The position numbers and the translations under genes were made by a program. The notes under the pieces are model-generated. The model saw nothing but the letters and a program-made list of their open reading frames with translations. It had not been told where the DNA came from and searched no databases. This document shows, one piece after another, positions 45,283 through 54,100 of a DNA stretch of 64,000 nucleotides. Every line of letters starts with the position of its first letter. Position 1 is the first letter of the stretch. This stretch comes from Halanaerobacter jeridensis (GTDB lineage: Bacteria; Bacillota; Halanaerobiia; Halobacteroidales; Halobacteroidaceae): assembly GCF_016908315.1 (NCBI RefSeq), contig NZ_JAFBDQ010000003.1, forward strand, positions 186,001-250,000, read 5' to 3'.

Positions 45283-45693
45283 CTAATTTAATTCATCTTT
45301 ATTAGCTGCCAAAGTTAATCTGTAGCCCCCAGCTTGACGAACTAAGTCCATTACATTTATCACTTGTTTATATTCGACTTTTTCATCAGCCTTGATTACA
45401 AACACAGTTTCCGTGGATTCATTAACTGAAGTAGCTATATTTTCTTTTAATTCATCTATAGTAGTCAACTTAGAATTCATAAATATTTTCCCATCATATG
45501 CAATATTAATCTTAACCGTCTTATCTTCTTGCTGTTGTTCTACACTTTTAGCCTGCGGCAAGTTGATTTCTAAGCCGCTAGGAGTAGTTTTGAAAGTAGT
45601 AAACAACATAAAGAAAACTAATAAGAAAAAAACAACATCAATCATGGGTAAAATTTTAATATCAATTTGGTCTTTCAAATTTGACTCAAACAT
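45283..45693 (-). CDS. exbD: Biopolymer transport protein ExbD
   Basis: This 136-residue protein has one N-terminal membrane helix bearing the conserved Asp (KILPMIDVVFFLLVFFMLF) and a periplasmic TolR/ExbD domain (GLEINLPQAKSVEQQQEDKTVKINI ... VIKADEKVEYKQVINVMDLVRQAG). It forms the proton channel with ExbB. The start ATG 45693 lies inside the exbB end (coupled translation), after AGGGTGG. The stop codon overlaps the ribosome site of tonB, so the three genes are one unit. Confidence 0.94.
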   Translation of the reverse strand: MFESNLKDQIDIKILPMIDVVFFLLVFFMLFTTFKTTPSGLEINLPQAKSVEQQQEDKTVKINIAYDGKIFMNSKLTTIDELKENIATSVNESTETVFVIKADEKVEYKQVINVMDLVRQAGGYRLTLAANKDELN

Positions 45694-46303
45694 TTTTACC
45701 ACCCTGACCTAACACTTCTACTACATCAGCAAACCAACGATTCATTTCTGAAGTTCGCTTATCTACTAGACCTGTTAAATAAGAGTACATTAACATAGTG
45801 GGAATAGCTACTATCAATCCGACAGCCGTACTAATTAGTGCTTGAGCAATTCCTACACTCAATGCCCCAGGATTAGCAACTCCTTGAGCAGCAGCTAAAA
45901 TATTAAAACTATCAATTATTCCTAATACAGTTCCTAACAATCCAAGTAATGGAGATACGCTTGCTATAAAATTTAAAGCTTTTAGCCTCTTCTCTAATTT
46001 CTTAACTTGATTACTACCTATTAACTCTAAATTCTTTCTCAATTCTTCTTTTCCCTGCCCAATATAATTCAAACCTTCTAATAACATTCCAGCTACCGGC
46101 GCCTGTTTATCTTCTAAAATTGATTTGACTTCTTTAACTTTATCATCATTTAGCTTAACCCGCACTTTGTTAATTAAATTATAATTATTTGTTTTAGCCT
46201 TTTTCAAATAAATAATTCTTTCAATACTAATTGCTAAACTAATAACTGAAAAAATAATTAGCGGTATAATTGTAACTCCACCTTGCTTTAAAACATTTAA
46301 CAT
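45686..46303 (-). CDS. exbB: ExbB/TolQ proton channel protein
   Basis: This 205-residue MotA/TolQ/ExbB-family protein has three membrane segments: GGVTIIPLIIFSVISLAISI, LNFIASVSPLLGLLGTVLGII and ISTAVGLIVAIPTMLMYSYL. The second contains the conserved SPLLGLLGTVLGxIxxF signature. It powers TonB with the proton gradient. It is the first gene of exbB-exbD-tonB, 15 bp after the PHP-domain gene, with AGGAGGAAAC as ribosome site. ExbB and TolQ are indistinguishable here; the following tonB decides. Confidence 0.94.
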   Translation of the reverse strand: MLNVLKQGGVTIIPLIIFSVISLAISIERIIYLKKAKTNNYNLINKVRVKLNDDKVKEVKSILEDKQAPVAGMLLEGLNYIGQGKEELRKNLELIGSNQVKKLEKRLKALNFIASVSPLLGLLGTVLGIIDSFNILAAAQGVANPGALSVGIAQALISTAVGLIVAIPTMLMYSYLTGLVDKRTSEMNRWFADVVEVLGQGGKNV

Positions 46304-46318
46304 TTTATAGTTTCCTCC

Positions 46319-47161
46319 TTATAGCAACACATTTCTTTCTTTTAATTTTTTTAATTTTGCATAGGATACTTTAACTGCCCCTAACAAGACTCCTTCTTTT
46401 CTTCTTGGCCCATGACAATCAGAACCACCAGTAATTAATAAATTGTGTTCCTTGGCAAATTTTAAATATTTTTCTTCTTTTTCCTTATTATGCTCAGTAT
46501 GATAAACTTCAATACCTTCAGCACCCCACTTTATAAACTTTTTTAATAATTCATCATTATTAATTAAAGCAGGATGAGCTATCACTGGAATACCATTAGC
46601 CTGTTTAATTAAATCTATAGCTCCTTTAACATCTAATCTCTCTCGTTCTACATATGCTGGCGCTTTACGACCAATATATTTATCAAAAACTTCTCCCCAC
46701 TGGTCTACATAGCCTTTTTCTAAAATGATTTGAGCAATATGAGATCTTCCAACAGCTGCTCCATCAGCTAAATTTAAAACTTCATCAAAATTAATCTCTA
46801 TTCCTAAATCATTTAATTTATCAACTATCTTTTCCGCTCTAAAATAACGCGCTTTTTTTAATTCTTTAAGTTTATTTAATAAAACTTTATTTTCATAATC
46901 AATATAATATCCTAACACATGAACTTCTGTATCAGCATAATCAGTATTGATTTCAATCCCTGGAACTACTTCTAGGTCTAACTTTACTCCTTCTCTTAAA
47001 GCAGGCTTAATACCTTCTATTGTATCGTGATCAGTTATTGCAATAGCATTAAACCCTAATTGATCAGCTTTAGCTACAACTTCTTCTGGACTAAAATTAC
47101 CATCAGAAGCAGTTGTGTGTAAATGTAAATCAATATAATTTTCTTGCACTATATTTCTCAC
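46319..47161 (-). CDS. PHP-domain phosphoesterase (TrpH/YciV-like)
   Basis: This 280-residue protein has the PHP metal motifs DLHLHTTASDG, ITDHDTIEG, PGIEINT, GIPVIAHPAL and a C-terminal GGSDCHG. The family includes nucleotide 3',5'-bisphosphatases and 5'-exonucleases such as RNase AM. The C-terminal IEVYH block is typical of this subgroup. It stands directly upstream of exbB, 15 bp away, so it may be co-transcribed, although a functional link to energy transduction is not obvious. Confidence 0.9.
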   Translation of the reverse strand: MRNIVQENYIDLHLHTTASDGNFSPEEVVAKADQLGFNAIAITDHDTIEGIKPALREGVKLDLEVVPGIEINTDYADTEVHVLGYYIDYENKVLLNKLKELKKARYFRAEKIVDKLNDLGIEINFDEVLNLADGAAVGRSHIAQIILEKGYVDQWGEVFDKYIGRKAPAYVERERLDVKGAIDLIKQANGIPVIAHPALINNDELLKKFIKWGAEGIEVYHTEHNKEKEEKYLKFAKEHNLLITGGSDCHGPRRKEGVLLGAVKVSYAKLKKLKERNVLL

Positions 47162-47252
47162 TCCTGTTTACAATATTAATACTTAAACTCAATTTATTAA
47201 TTACTGGCTTCCAACTTTATATATTCAATATTAGACTAAAAAATCCTGCTTT

Positions 47253-47786
47253 TTAATTGAATACTAACTGACAAATAAAAATAGCAGCAAAAAAACCAAC
47301 TATATCAGCAATTAAACCTGCTAAAATTGTATGACGCGTATTCTTTATTTTTACTGCTCCAAAATAAACAGTTGCCACATAAAAAGTAGTTTCTGTACTT
47401 CCCTGCATAGTTGAAGCCAGTTTTCCAATAAATGAATCCGGACCAAACCTATTAATTATATCAGCTACTAATCCTAATGAACCAGTTCCTGATAAAGGTC
47501 TAATCAATCCTAAAGGAATAATTTCTTTTGGTACTCCTATTTTTTGCAAAGGAGCAGCTACTAATCCTAATAACAAATCTAAAGCACCAGAACTTCTAAA
47601 AACACTAATAGCCATCAACATTGCTATTAGACATGGTAGAATTTTTATTCCAATTGAAACTCCTTCCATTGCACCAGTAGTAAAAACATCATAAACATCA
47701 ACATCTTTATATAATGCTAATAATATTATAAATACTATAAGAGCTGGTATAGCAGATTGTGATATTAAATTAATAATATTAACCAT
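47253..47786 (-). CDS. spmB: Spore maturation protein B
   Basis: This 177-residue nucleoside-recognition (Gate) domain membrane protein has helices such as ALIVFIILLALYKDVDVYDVF, the conserved GIKILPCLIAMLMAISVFRSSG, and GSTETTFYVATVYFGAVKIK. SpmA and SpmB are needed for full core dehydration of endospores. The gene overlaps the spmA end by 8 bp, which is the standard pair. Downstream, ~90 bp of AT-rich DNA precedes the PHP gene; no terminator is seen. Confidence 0.94.
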   Translation of the reverse strand: MVNIINLISQSAIPALIVFIILLALYKDVDVYDVFTTGAMEGVSIGIKILPCLIAMLMAISVFRSSGALDLLLGLVAAPLQKIGVPKEIIPLGLIRPLSGTGSLGLVADIINRFGPDSFIGKLASTMQGSTETTFYVATVYFGAVKIKNTRHTILAGLIADIVGFFAAIFICQLVFN

Positions 47787-48369
47787 AATTATTCAACTCA
47801 AACTTCAACAAAACTTTATTAACTAAAATTCCTGCTATAGTAGAACAACAAGTCGCAAATAAAGTAGTACCAATTATTGCAGTTACTTCATTAGAATTTG
47901 CACTAACCCGCAACGCTAAAATAGTTGTAGGTATTAAGGTTAAACTAGAAGTGTTAATCACTAAAAAAGTACACATAGCATCAGAAGCAGTTCTCGAGTT
48001 TTGATTTAACTCTTGTAATTGATGCATAGCTTTAATACCTAATGGAGTAGCTGAATTTCCTAGTCCCAATAAATTAGCACTAAAATTCATCATAATAGCA
48101 CCAAGGACTGGATGGTCAGCTGGTATCTTAGGAAATAAAAATTTAGCTAACGGTTTAAACAACCGAGCTAAAATATTTACTAGGCCTGCTTCTTCAGCCA
48201 ACTTCATAATCCCCAACCATAAAGACATGGGACCAATAAGTTTAAGCACTGTCATAACACTTTCTTCCCCTGACTCTAAAATAGCAGTTGATAATTCTGT
48301 CATTCTACCGTTAATCACTGCTACAACAAAGCCGGTAATTACCATAGTTGCCCAAATGAAATTAAGCAT
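47779..48369 (-). CDS. spmA: Spore maturation protein A
   Basis: This 196-residue polytopic protein is paired with SpmB. Conserved stretches are IWATMVITGFVVAVINGR, LIGPMSLWLGIMKLAEEAGL, PADHPVLGAIMMNFSANLLGLGNSATPLGIKAM and CTFLVINTSSLTLIPTTILALR. The Asn-rich SANLLGLGNSATPLG motif is diagnostic of the family. The ATG follows GGAGGGATA. Together with spoVT and a SleB-like hydrolase it supports endospore formation. Confidence 0.95.
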   Translation of the reverse strand: MLNFIWATMVITGFVVAVINGRMTELSTAILESGEESVMTVLKLIGPMSLWLGIMKLAEEAGLVNILARLFKPLAKFLFPKIPADHPVLGAIMMNFSANLLGLGNSATPLGIKAMHQLQELNQNSRTASDAMCTFLVINTSSLTLIPTTILALRVSANSNEVTAIIGTTLFATCCSTIAGILVNKVLLKFELNNYG

Positions 48370-48434
48370 ATTATCCCTCCCTGATTAAAATTTATGCTTT
48401 ATCAGGAAGGATATGAAAAAATAAACTCAAAACA

Positions 48435-48462
48435 AAGTCCTGACTATTAATAGTCAGGACTT
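48435..48462 (-). terminator. Terminator of the ispH-rpsA fusion gene
   Basis: Perfect 28-nt palindrome (arm AAGTCCTGACTATT), 15 bp after the stop, with a T-rich minus-strand tail. Confidence 0.85.
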
Positions 48463-48477
48463 GTTAAAACTACTTAT

Positions 48478-50610
48478 TTAGTCAAAAAGTTCATCTAATT
48501 CATCACCGATTAAGTCACCAATTTTAGTACCTTTTTCTTTCTCTTTTTTCTTTTTCTTCGGTTTTTGTGACTTAGTATCTTTTTTCTTGGTTTTACTTTT
48601 ATTTTTAGATTTTGGTTTAGATTCTAATTCTTTAATACTTAATCCAATCTTTCTATCATCAGCATTAATATTAATTACTTTAGCCTCAACTTCATCTCCC
48701 TCAGTAACAACTTCTTCTACAGTTTCTACATGGTCATGGGATAACTGAGAAATATGAATTAAACCTTCTACCCCAGGCTTAACTTCCATAAAGGCACCAA
48801 AATCAACTGTTTTAGTAATATTACCTTCAATTACATCTCCAACTTCATACTCATTAATAAATTCTTCCCAAGGATCTGGTTGAATTTGTTTTAAACCAAG
48901 AGAAATTCTCTTTTCATCTTTATCTACACCTAAAATCTTAACCTCAATTTCTTCTCCTTCTTCTAATACATCTTCAGGGTGATCAATACGCCCCCAAGAA
49001 ATTTCAGAAATATGAAGTAGTCCTTCAATTCCGCCTAAATCAACAAAAGCTCCAAAGTCTACTAGCTTAGTAACAGTTCCTTCTACTACTGAATCTTCTT
49101 CCAAAGAATCTAAAATTTCTTCTTCTTTCTCTTCTTTTTCTTCTTCTAATAGAACTTTTCTTGATAATACAACATTATTATTTTCTCTTTCAGCTTCAAT
49201 AACTTTTAATTTTAGAGTTTCTCCGACAAATTGACTCAGATCTTCAATATAGTCAATTGCTACATGAGAAGCAGGTACAAAACCTCTTAGTCCTACATCA
49301 ACTACTAATCCACCTTTAACTTCTTTAGTAACTTCTGCTTCAATAATTTCTTCATTTTTCTTTGCTTCTTTAATATTTTCCCAAGCTTGCTCTTGCTCTA
49401 CTTTCTTTTTAGACAAAATAGCATGTCCATCTTCGCCTTCAGGATTCAATACAGAAACTTCAATTTCTTCTCCTTCTTCTACTACTTCTTCTGGTTTAGA
49501 ATTAGAATATGTTAATTCATCTGCAGGTACAAATCCTTCAGTTTTAGCACCTACATCAACATAAACTCCTTGTGCTGATATTTGTGAAACTGTTCCTTTT
49601 ACTACATCACCTTTATTCAGCTCAGTAGCAGAGAAATTTTCCTCTTCTTCCATTTGTGTTTCTTCAGCAGTTTCCTCAACTGCTTCTTCATCCTTTGCTG
49701 TTGTTACATTTTCTTCTTGTTCTAATTCTTCTGTTTTTTCTTCACCTTCTGTTGTTTCTACTTGATTTTTCTCTTCATTAATCTCTTCCATTCTTTTCAC
49801 AGCCTCCTTAATTATCCAGTTAGGGGTTGAAGCCCCAGCAGTAATACCTACCTTTTTAATATTAGTAAACCAATCTGTTTGCAGTTCTTCTGCTGTTTCT
49901 ACATGGTGAGTATTAACACCATTCTCACAGCATATTTCTGCTAACCGATTGGTATTAGCACTATTATAACCACCAAGAACTATCATTAAATCTACTTTTT
50001 CAGCTAATTGAGCTGCTTCCTCTTGTCGTTGACTAGTAGTGGTACAAATAGTGTTATGAACTTTTAAATCTTTCACTTTTGGTAATAAATAATTGACTAA
50101 ATTTTGCAGGTGGGAAATTGATTGTGTTGTTTGAGTTATAACACCAATTTTATCAGTATTGGGAACTTTAGAAAAATCTGATTCATCTTCAATCACTATA
50201 GCTTGCTCATTAGTAAAACCTAAAATCCCTGCAACTTCAGGGTGATTTTTATCACCACTAATTAAGACTTGATATCCATCTTCTTTTAATTTCTTAGCTT
50301 TTTCTTGAGCTTTCTTAACAAAAGGGCAAGTAGCATTAATAACTTCTAGCCCCTTTTTCTCAGCTTTCTCAATAACTTCAGGCGCTACACCATGAGAACG
50401 AATAATGATCGTTCCCTCTTCAACATCATTTATATCTTCAGCTAATCCAACTCCTACTTTATTCAATTTACCTACTGCCTGTGGATTATGTATTAATGGT
50501 CCTAATGTATAAACTTCATCAGTTTTGCTTTCTCCAGCCTCAAAAGCAATTTCCATCGCTCTGTCGACTCCAAAGCAAAAGCCAGCATAATCGCCTACCA
50601 AAATTTCCAA
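48478..50610 (-). CDS. ispH: IspH (HMBPP reductase) fused to ribosomal protein S1
   Basis: This 710-residue fusion starts at TTG 50610 after AAGGGG. Residues 1-~285 are IspH, the last enzyme of the MEP isoprenoid pathway, with three Fe-S cysteines in GFCFGVDRA, NATCPFVKKA and TICTTTSQRQEE. An acidic linker (~285-335) leads to four S1 RNA-binding domains (GDVVKGTVSQISAQGVYVD; IIEAEVTKEVKGGLVVD; DSVVEGTVTKLVDFGAFVD; GDVIEGNITKTVDFGAFME) and a Lys-rich tail. Such fusions are known in Clostridia; S1 function here may be that of a general RNA-binding or ribosomal protein. Confidence 0.96.
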   Translation of the reverse strand: MEILVGDYAGFCFGVDRAMEIAFEAGESKTDEVYTLGPLIHNPQAVGKLNKVGVGLAEDINDVEEGTIIIRSHGVAPEVIEKAEKKGLEVINATCPFVKKAQEKAKKLKEDGYQVLISGDKNHPEVAGILGFTNEQAIVIEDESDFSKVPNTDKIGVITQTTQSISHLQNLVNYLLPKVKDLKVHNTICTTTSQRQEEAAQLAEKVDLMIVLGGYNSANTNRLAEICCENGVNTHHVETAEELQTDWFTNIKKVGITAGASTPNWIIKEAVKRMEEINEEKNQVETTEGEEKTEELEQEENVTTAKDEEAVEETAEETQMEEEENFSATELNKGDVVKGTVSQISAQGVYVDVGAKTEGFVPADELTYSNSKPEEVVEEGEEIEVSVLNPEGEDGHAILSKKKVEQEQAWENIKEAKKNEEIIEAEVTKEVKGGLVVDVGLRGFVPASHVAIDYIEDLSQFVGETLKLKVIEAERENNNVVLSRKVLLEEEKEEKEEEILDSLEEDSVVEGTVTKLVDFGAFVDLGGIEGLLHISEISWGRIDHPEDVLEEGEEIEVKILGVDKDEKRISLGLKQIQPDPWEEFINEYEVGDVIEGNITKTVDFGAFMEVKPGVEGLIHISQLSHDHVETVEEVVTEGDEVEAKVININADDRKIGLSIKELESKPKSKNKSKTKKKDTKSQKPKKKKKEKEKGTKIGDLIGDELDELFD

Positions 50611-50836
50611 CTTGATTACCCCTTCCTTAAGTCAACAAAAAATACAATTTTTCTTTATTATTATATCCAAGTATTTTTAAATTATTAAACAAGGATTCAA
50701 ATAAACTCAAAATATAATTCATTAGTTTAGTTTAACAACAATTACCTTGACTATAATTATTATAACAAAAACATACTGGAAATAAAAGAAGTTTTGTATT
50801 TTTTCCTATTTAATCAGCTCCAATTAAAAAATCAAA

Positions 50837-52303
50837 TTAAAGCAAGGAAATAATAGGCGTGATTAATCCCAATAAAAAACCTAATACAGCTCCAAACCAA
50901 GTGATTGCATTTAATTCAGTTTCAATTACATCTAGTAGTAGTCTTTCTACTTCTAAAACATCAAAAGAATTAATTTTGTCTTTAACTAACTTTTCGAAAT
51001 CTAATGTTGCAAAAATAGTCCCTAAATGATGTTCCATAATATATTCAATCACATTTACTATTCCATTTTCTAAACGTTGTATTAAATCTTTATCCAATTT
51101 TTCAAAGTAATTAGATAAAGGAGTAACAAATAATTCTTCGACTTTAAAATCAACTATATCTGCTATAACCATCCTTATTAAATTATTATGCACTATTTTA
51201 TCAACTATTACTTCTAAAAAATTATTTCCTTGTTCAGACTTTAATTTCTCTATAATTTTATTTTCAAATTTATCAAATAATTGATTGATATTTTCTTCTT
51301 TTACTAATTGGTCGACTATTTTCTTAGCAATCTGTTCTAAATCTTCTTCATCTAATCTTTCAATAATAGAAACACAAGAAGTATCCAATAAAGAATCAAG
51401 CAATCTATCAATTTCTTGCATAATTTGGACTTGATTTTCTTCTTCTTCAACATAAGAAATTAAATAATTTAAAAATTTTTCTACTATTTTGTCCTTGAAT
51501 CCAGATAGCATAGATAGCATTGGATTATTATCAAAAAAGTTTTCTACTTTAGATTCAATTTGTTGCTTTAATTCTTCTGATTCCAAAAAAGAAATTAAAT
51601 GATTGATCACTTCAGGTTTTTGCTCTTCTAACCACGCTTTACCAGATTGAATTAAAGAATCAGGTATTATTTCTCTCACCGTTTTATCTTCTTCGATATT
51701 ATTTAATTCTGCTTTTAAATAAGTAACTACTTGCTCTTGCAGCCCCTCTACCATAGATTCTTCTTGGATTAATGCTATGATTTCAGTTTTTAGCTCATAA
51801 TACTCTCTAGAATTTAGATAACTATTAATTTTTTTTATTGTTTGCTCAGAATTAAACTGAGACTTAATTAATTCTGTTACTTGGTCGCTAGATAATGATT
51901 CCTCTATGTTTTCATTAATCACTTTTTTCAAAAGTTCTTTTAGAGTTTCAACTTCTTTATCATCAGAGAAAATTTCGGTTAATATTTCTTCTAAATTTCT
52001 GTTTTCATTTTCTAAATTTTTAATTTTTTCTTTAATAAACTCTTGCACCTTAGTTTTCATATTAGGTCCTTGTAAAATCTTTTCAAAAGCATCAGGCGTT
52101 AATAATTTCTTTCCTACAGCCCCCCCAATACTTTCAGCTAACTCAGTTCTCCTCCGGGGAATAACTCCTGGAGTAAAAGGAATTTCAAAACCAAATATCT
52201 CTTTTTTAGTTAATGGTCTAAATAGCATTTTTATTGCTAACCAATTAGTCCAATAACCAATTAATGAACCTACTAAAGGACTAATAATAAATACTGAATC
52301 CAC
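50837..52303 (-). CDS. DUF445 family membrane protein
   Basis: This 488-residue protein starts at GTG 52303 after AGGAGGGTGATT. The N-terminal helix and signature (GSLIGYWTNWLAIKMLFRPL, PFTPGVIPRRRTELAESIG) define DUF445 (YheB-like). A long acidic helical region follows and a C-terminal helix (ITWFGAVLGFLLGLITPIIS) closes it, so both ends are in the membrane. B. subtilis relatives are spore-associated membrane proteins, but no biochemical role is known. It is followed upstream on the chromosome by ~225 bp of AT-rich DNA with no feature I can support. Confidence 0.85.
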   Translation of the reverse strand: MDSVFIISPLVGSLIGYWTNWLAIKMLFRPLTKKEIFGFEIPFTPGVIPRRRTELAESIGGAVGKKLLTPDAFEKILQGPNMKTKVQEFIKEKIKNLENENRNLEEILTEIFSDDKEVETLKELLKKVINENIEESLSSDQVTELIKSQFNSEQTIKKINSYLNSREYYELKTEIIALIQEESMVEGLQEQVVTYLKAELNNIEEDKTVREIIPDSLIQSGKAWLEEQKPEVINHLISFLESEELKQQIESKVENFFDNNPMLSMLSGFKDKIVEKFLNYLISYVEEEENQVQIMQEIDRLLDSLLDTSCVSIIERLDEEDLEQIAKKIVDQLVKEENINQLFDKFENKIIEKLKSEQGNNFLEVIVDKIVHNNLIRMVIADIVDFKVEELFVTPLSNYFEKLDKDLIQRLENGIVNVIEYIMEHHLGTIFATLDFEKLVKDKINSFDVLEVERLLLDVIETELNAITWFGAVLGFLLGLITPIISLL

Positions 52304-52353
52304 GACTAAATCACCCTCCTAAATTTAGTAGTTAATAAGTTATTAAATAAATT

Positions 52354-52971
52354 TTAATCCTTCAAGAATAAGTTAGCAGCTTTACGTCCTTTTCTAACAT
52401 GGTAGAATGCTTTAAATAAGTTACCTTGCTTATAATAATTAACGCCTAATAAAAAGTGAGTATACTCATCATCTTTAATATCTAAAGATTTCTCTAAGCT
52501 TTCTTTAGCCTTACTATATTTCTTTAATTCATGCTGCGTTACAGCTAAATAATTATAGCTCCAAATATTCTCAGGATCTAAAGAAACTATCTCTTTAAAT
52601 AACTTGTTAGCCTGCTTATAATTATCAGCAGTATAATGAGCAAAAGCTAAAAAATTAATTTCTCTTATATCATATTCTGAGTTTTGTAAATCACCTTTAT
52701 AATTTTGGATTAACTCTTCTAACTTCTGATCTCGATTTTTAACTTTTTTTAAATCTTTAAATAGTTTAGTAGCTTTTTTTATTTCGCCCAAATTAGAGTA
52801 TGCTACAGCTAATTCATATTTGATAATATAATCATTAGGTTTTTCCTCTAGCTTTTGCTTTCTTTTGTGTATTACATTTTTCCATTCAGCTTTATATTTA
52901 CTTTCCCCTAATACAGTTTGAACATTCAATAACAAAATAATCAACATAAATAAAAGTAATATTCTTTTCAT
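52354..52971 (-). CDS. Exported tetratricopeptide-repeat protein
   Basis: This 205-residue protein has a signal peptide (MKRILLLFMLIILLLNVQTV) followed by about four TPR-like helix pairs: YIIKYELAVAYSNLGEIKKA, DIREINFLAFAHYTADNYKQ, IWSYNYLAVTQHELKKYSKA and HFLLGVNYYKQGNLFKAFYH. TPRs mediate protein contacts; location would be periplasmic or outer-membrane. The ribosome site is weak, with no clear G-rich tract within 12 bases of the ATG. It lies between the DUF445 gene (50 bp away) and the RibD-C-like gene. Partner unknown. Confidence 0.75.
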   Translation of the reverse strand: MKRILLLFMLIILLLNVQTVLGESKYKAEWKNVIHKRKQKLEEKPNDYIIKYELAVAYSNLGEIKKATKLFKDLKKVKNRDQKLEELIQNYKGDLQNSEYDIREINFLAFAHYTADNYKQANKLFKEIVSLDPENIWSYNYLAVTQHELKKYSKAKESLEKSLDIKDDEYTHFLLGVNYYKQGNLFKAFYHVRKGRKAANLFLKD

Positions 52972-53121
52972 AAATATGGGCCATTATGTCTCAAATAAAC
53001 AATGAGAAAACGACCTTCTCCCTACCTTTCTTTTAGTATTATTTACAGCTTAAGCACTTCCTTTATTTAAAATTAAACAAAAAACAACTAAATCCTCTAT
53101 TGACATTACTTTCTTAGATTT

Positions 53122-54060
53122 TTAATAATTAAGTCGATATCTAAAACAAAAGAAATAAGAATTATAACTATGAATAGTTATCATTTTAGCTTGAGGAGGT
53201 GCGGCAGAACTAAAAGCAAAATTATAATCATTATTTAAGAACTTTGGCCCACCAGCATAAATACCCGCCTGATTCCAAAAAAGCTCATCCAAAAATTGAT
53301 TTTGCATTAAATAATGAGCATAACTAGGAGTTTCAACCATTATTCTATCTAATCCTGCTTCTTTTAAACTATTAAATAATATTTTTTCATTTAATTCATA
53401 AGCATCTCCAGTGGCTAATACAATTACCTTATCTTTCTTAATATTTGTCCTGATTTGCTTTATGATATTAGATTCAGACTGTAAATTTATTAATTGATAA
53501 GGATAGTCAAGATTTTCAGTTACAACTTGAGACCCCTGCGGAGATGTAGCAATAATTATTGGGACCTCTTCTTCAGTAAAAATACGATGTTGATAAGGAA
53601 TAGAGTCTCCTGTTTGGGAGACTATTATATTATATGGTACTGCTGATTTAGATAACAATTCAGTTCTAGCCTTAACTAGTTCTTGATCAAAAATATGACC
53701 TGTTAAATTAGGCTCAGCTGCTAAAGTTTTAGGGCCTAATATAATACCATCAGCAATTGTTCTTAATAAATTCAATATCCATAAATCAGATTTACCAGCC
53801 CCATTATCCAAATTATTATTACGAGCAATTTGTCCTGATTTAGGATTATCTTTAAAAGCAATAGTACCATCAATTGAAGCTACAAAGCAGGCAAATAAGA
53901 AAGGACGCTCTTTTTTTAGCTGCGGAAACTTTAGCTCACCATAAATTTGATCTATCTTTTCAAAATTAAGCTTAGTAACTTCATAATCAGAATCAAAATC
54001 AGAATAAATCTTATTTAATTTTATCTCATCTACTAAAAATTCTTTACTGACCAAAGACAT
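53122..54060 (-). CDS. RibD C-terminal (pyrimidine reductase / DHFR-like) domain protein
   Basis: This 312-residue protein aligns by eye to the RibD_C fold: FACFVASIDGTIAF (cofactor strand), an ARNNNLDNGAGKSDLWILNLLR region, RTIADGIILGPKTLAAEPNL, VLATGDAYELNEKILFNSLKEAGLDRIMVETPSYAH and FWNQAGIYAGGP. RibD_C reduces a riboflavin precursor with NADPH, but stand-alone relatives reduce varied substrates, and no rib genes lie nearby. The ATG follows AAGGAGCAATAGG. It is followed upstream by the sulP gene with a 40-bp gap. The odd Phe/Tyr-rich C-terminus (YFFCFRYRLNY) may be non-native read-out. Confidence 0.75.
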   Translation of the reverse strand: MSLVSKEFLVDEIKLNKIYSDFDSDYEVTKLNFEKIDQIYGELKFPQLKKERPFLFACFVASIDGTIAFKDNPKSGQIARNNNLDNGAGKSDLWILNLLRTIADGIILGPKTLAAEPNLTGHIFDQELVKARTELLSKSAVPYNIIVSQTGDSIPYQHRIFTEEEVPIIIATSPQGSQVVTENLDYPYQLINLQSESNIIKQIRTNIKKDKVIVLATGDAYELNEKILFNSLKEAGLDRIMVETPSYAHYLMQNQFLDELFWNQAGIYAGGPKFLNNDYNFAFSSAAPPQAKMITIHSYNSYFFCFRYRLNY

Positions 54061-54100
54061 CCTATTGCTCCTTTCTACTTGACCTTATCTTATAACCAAT

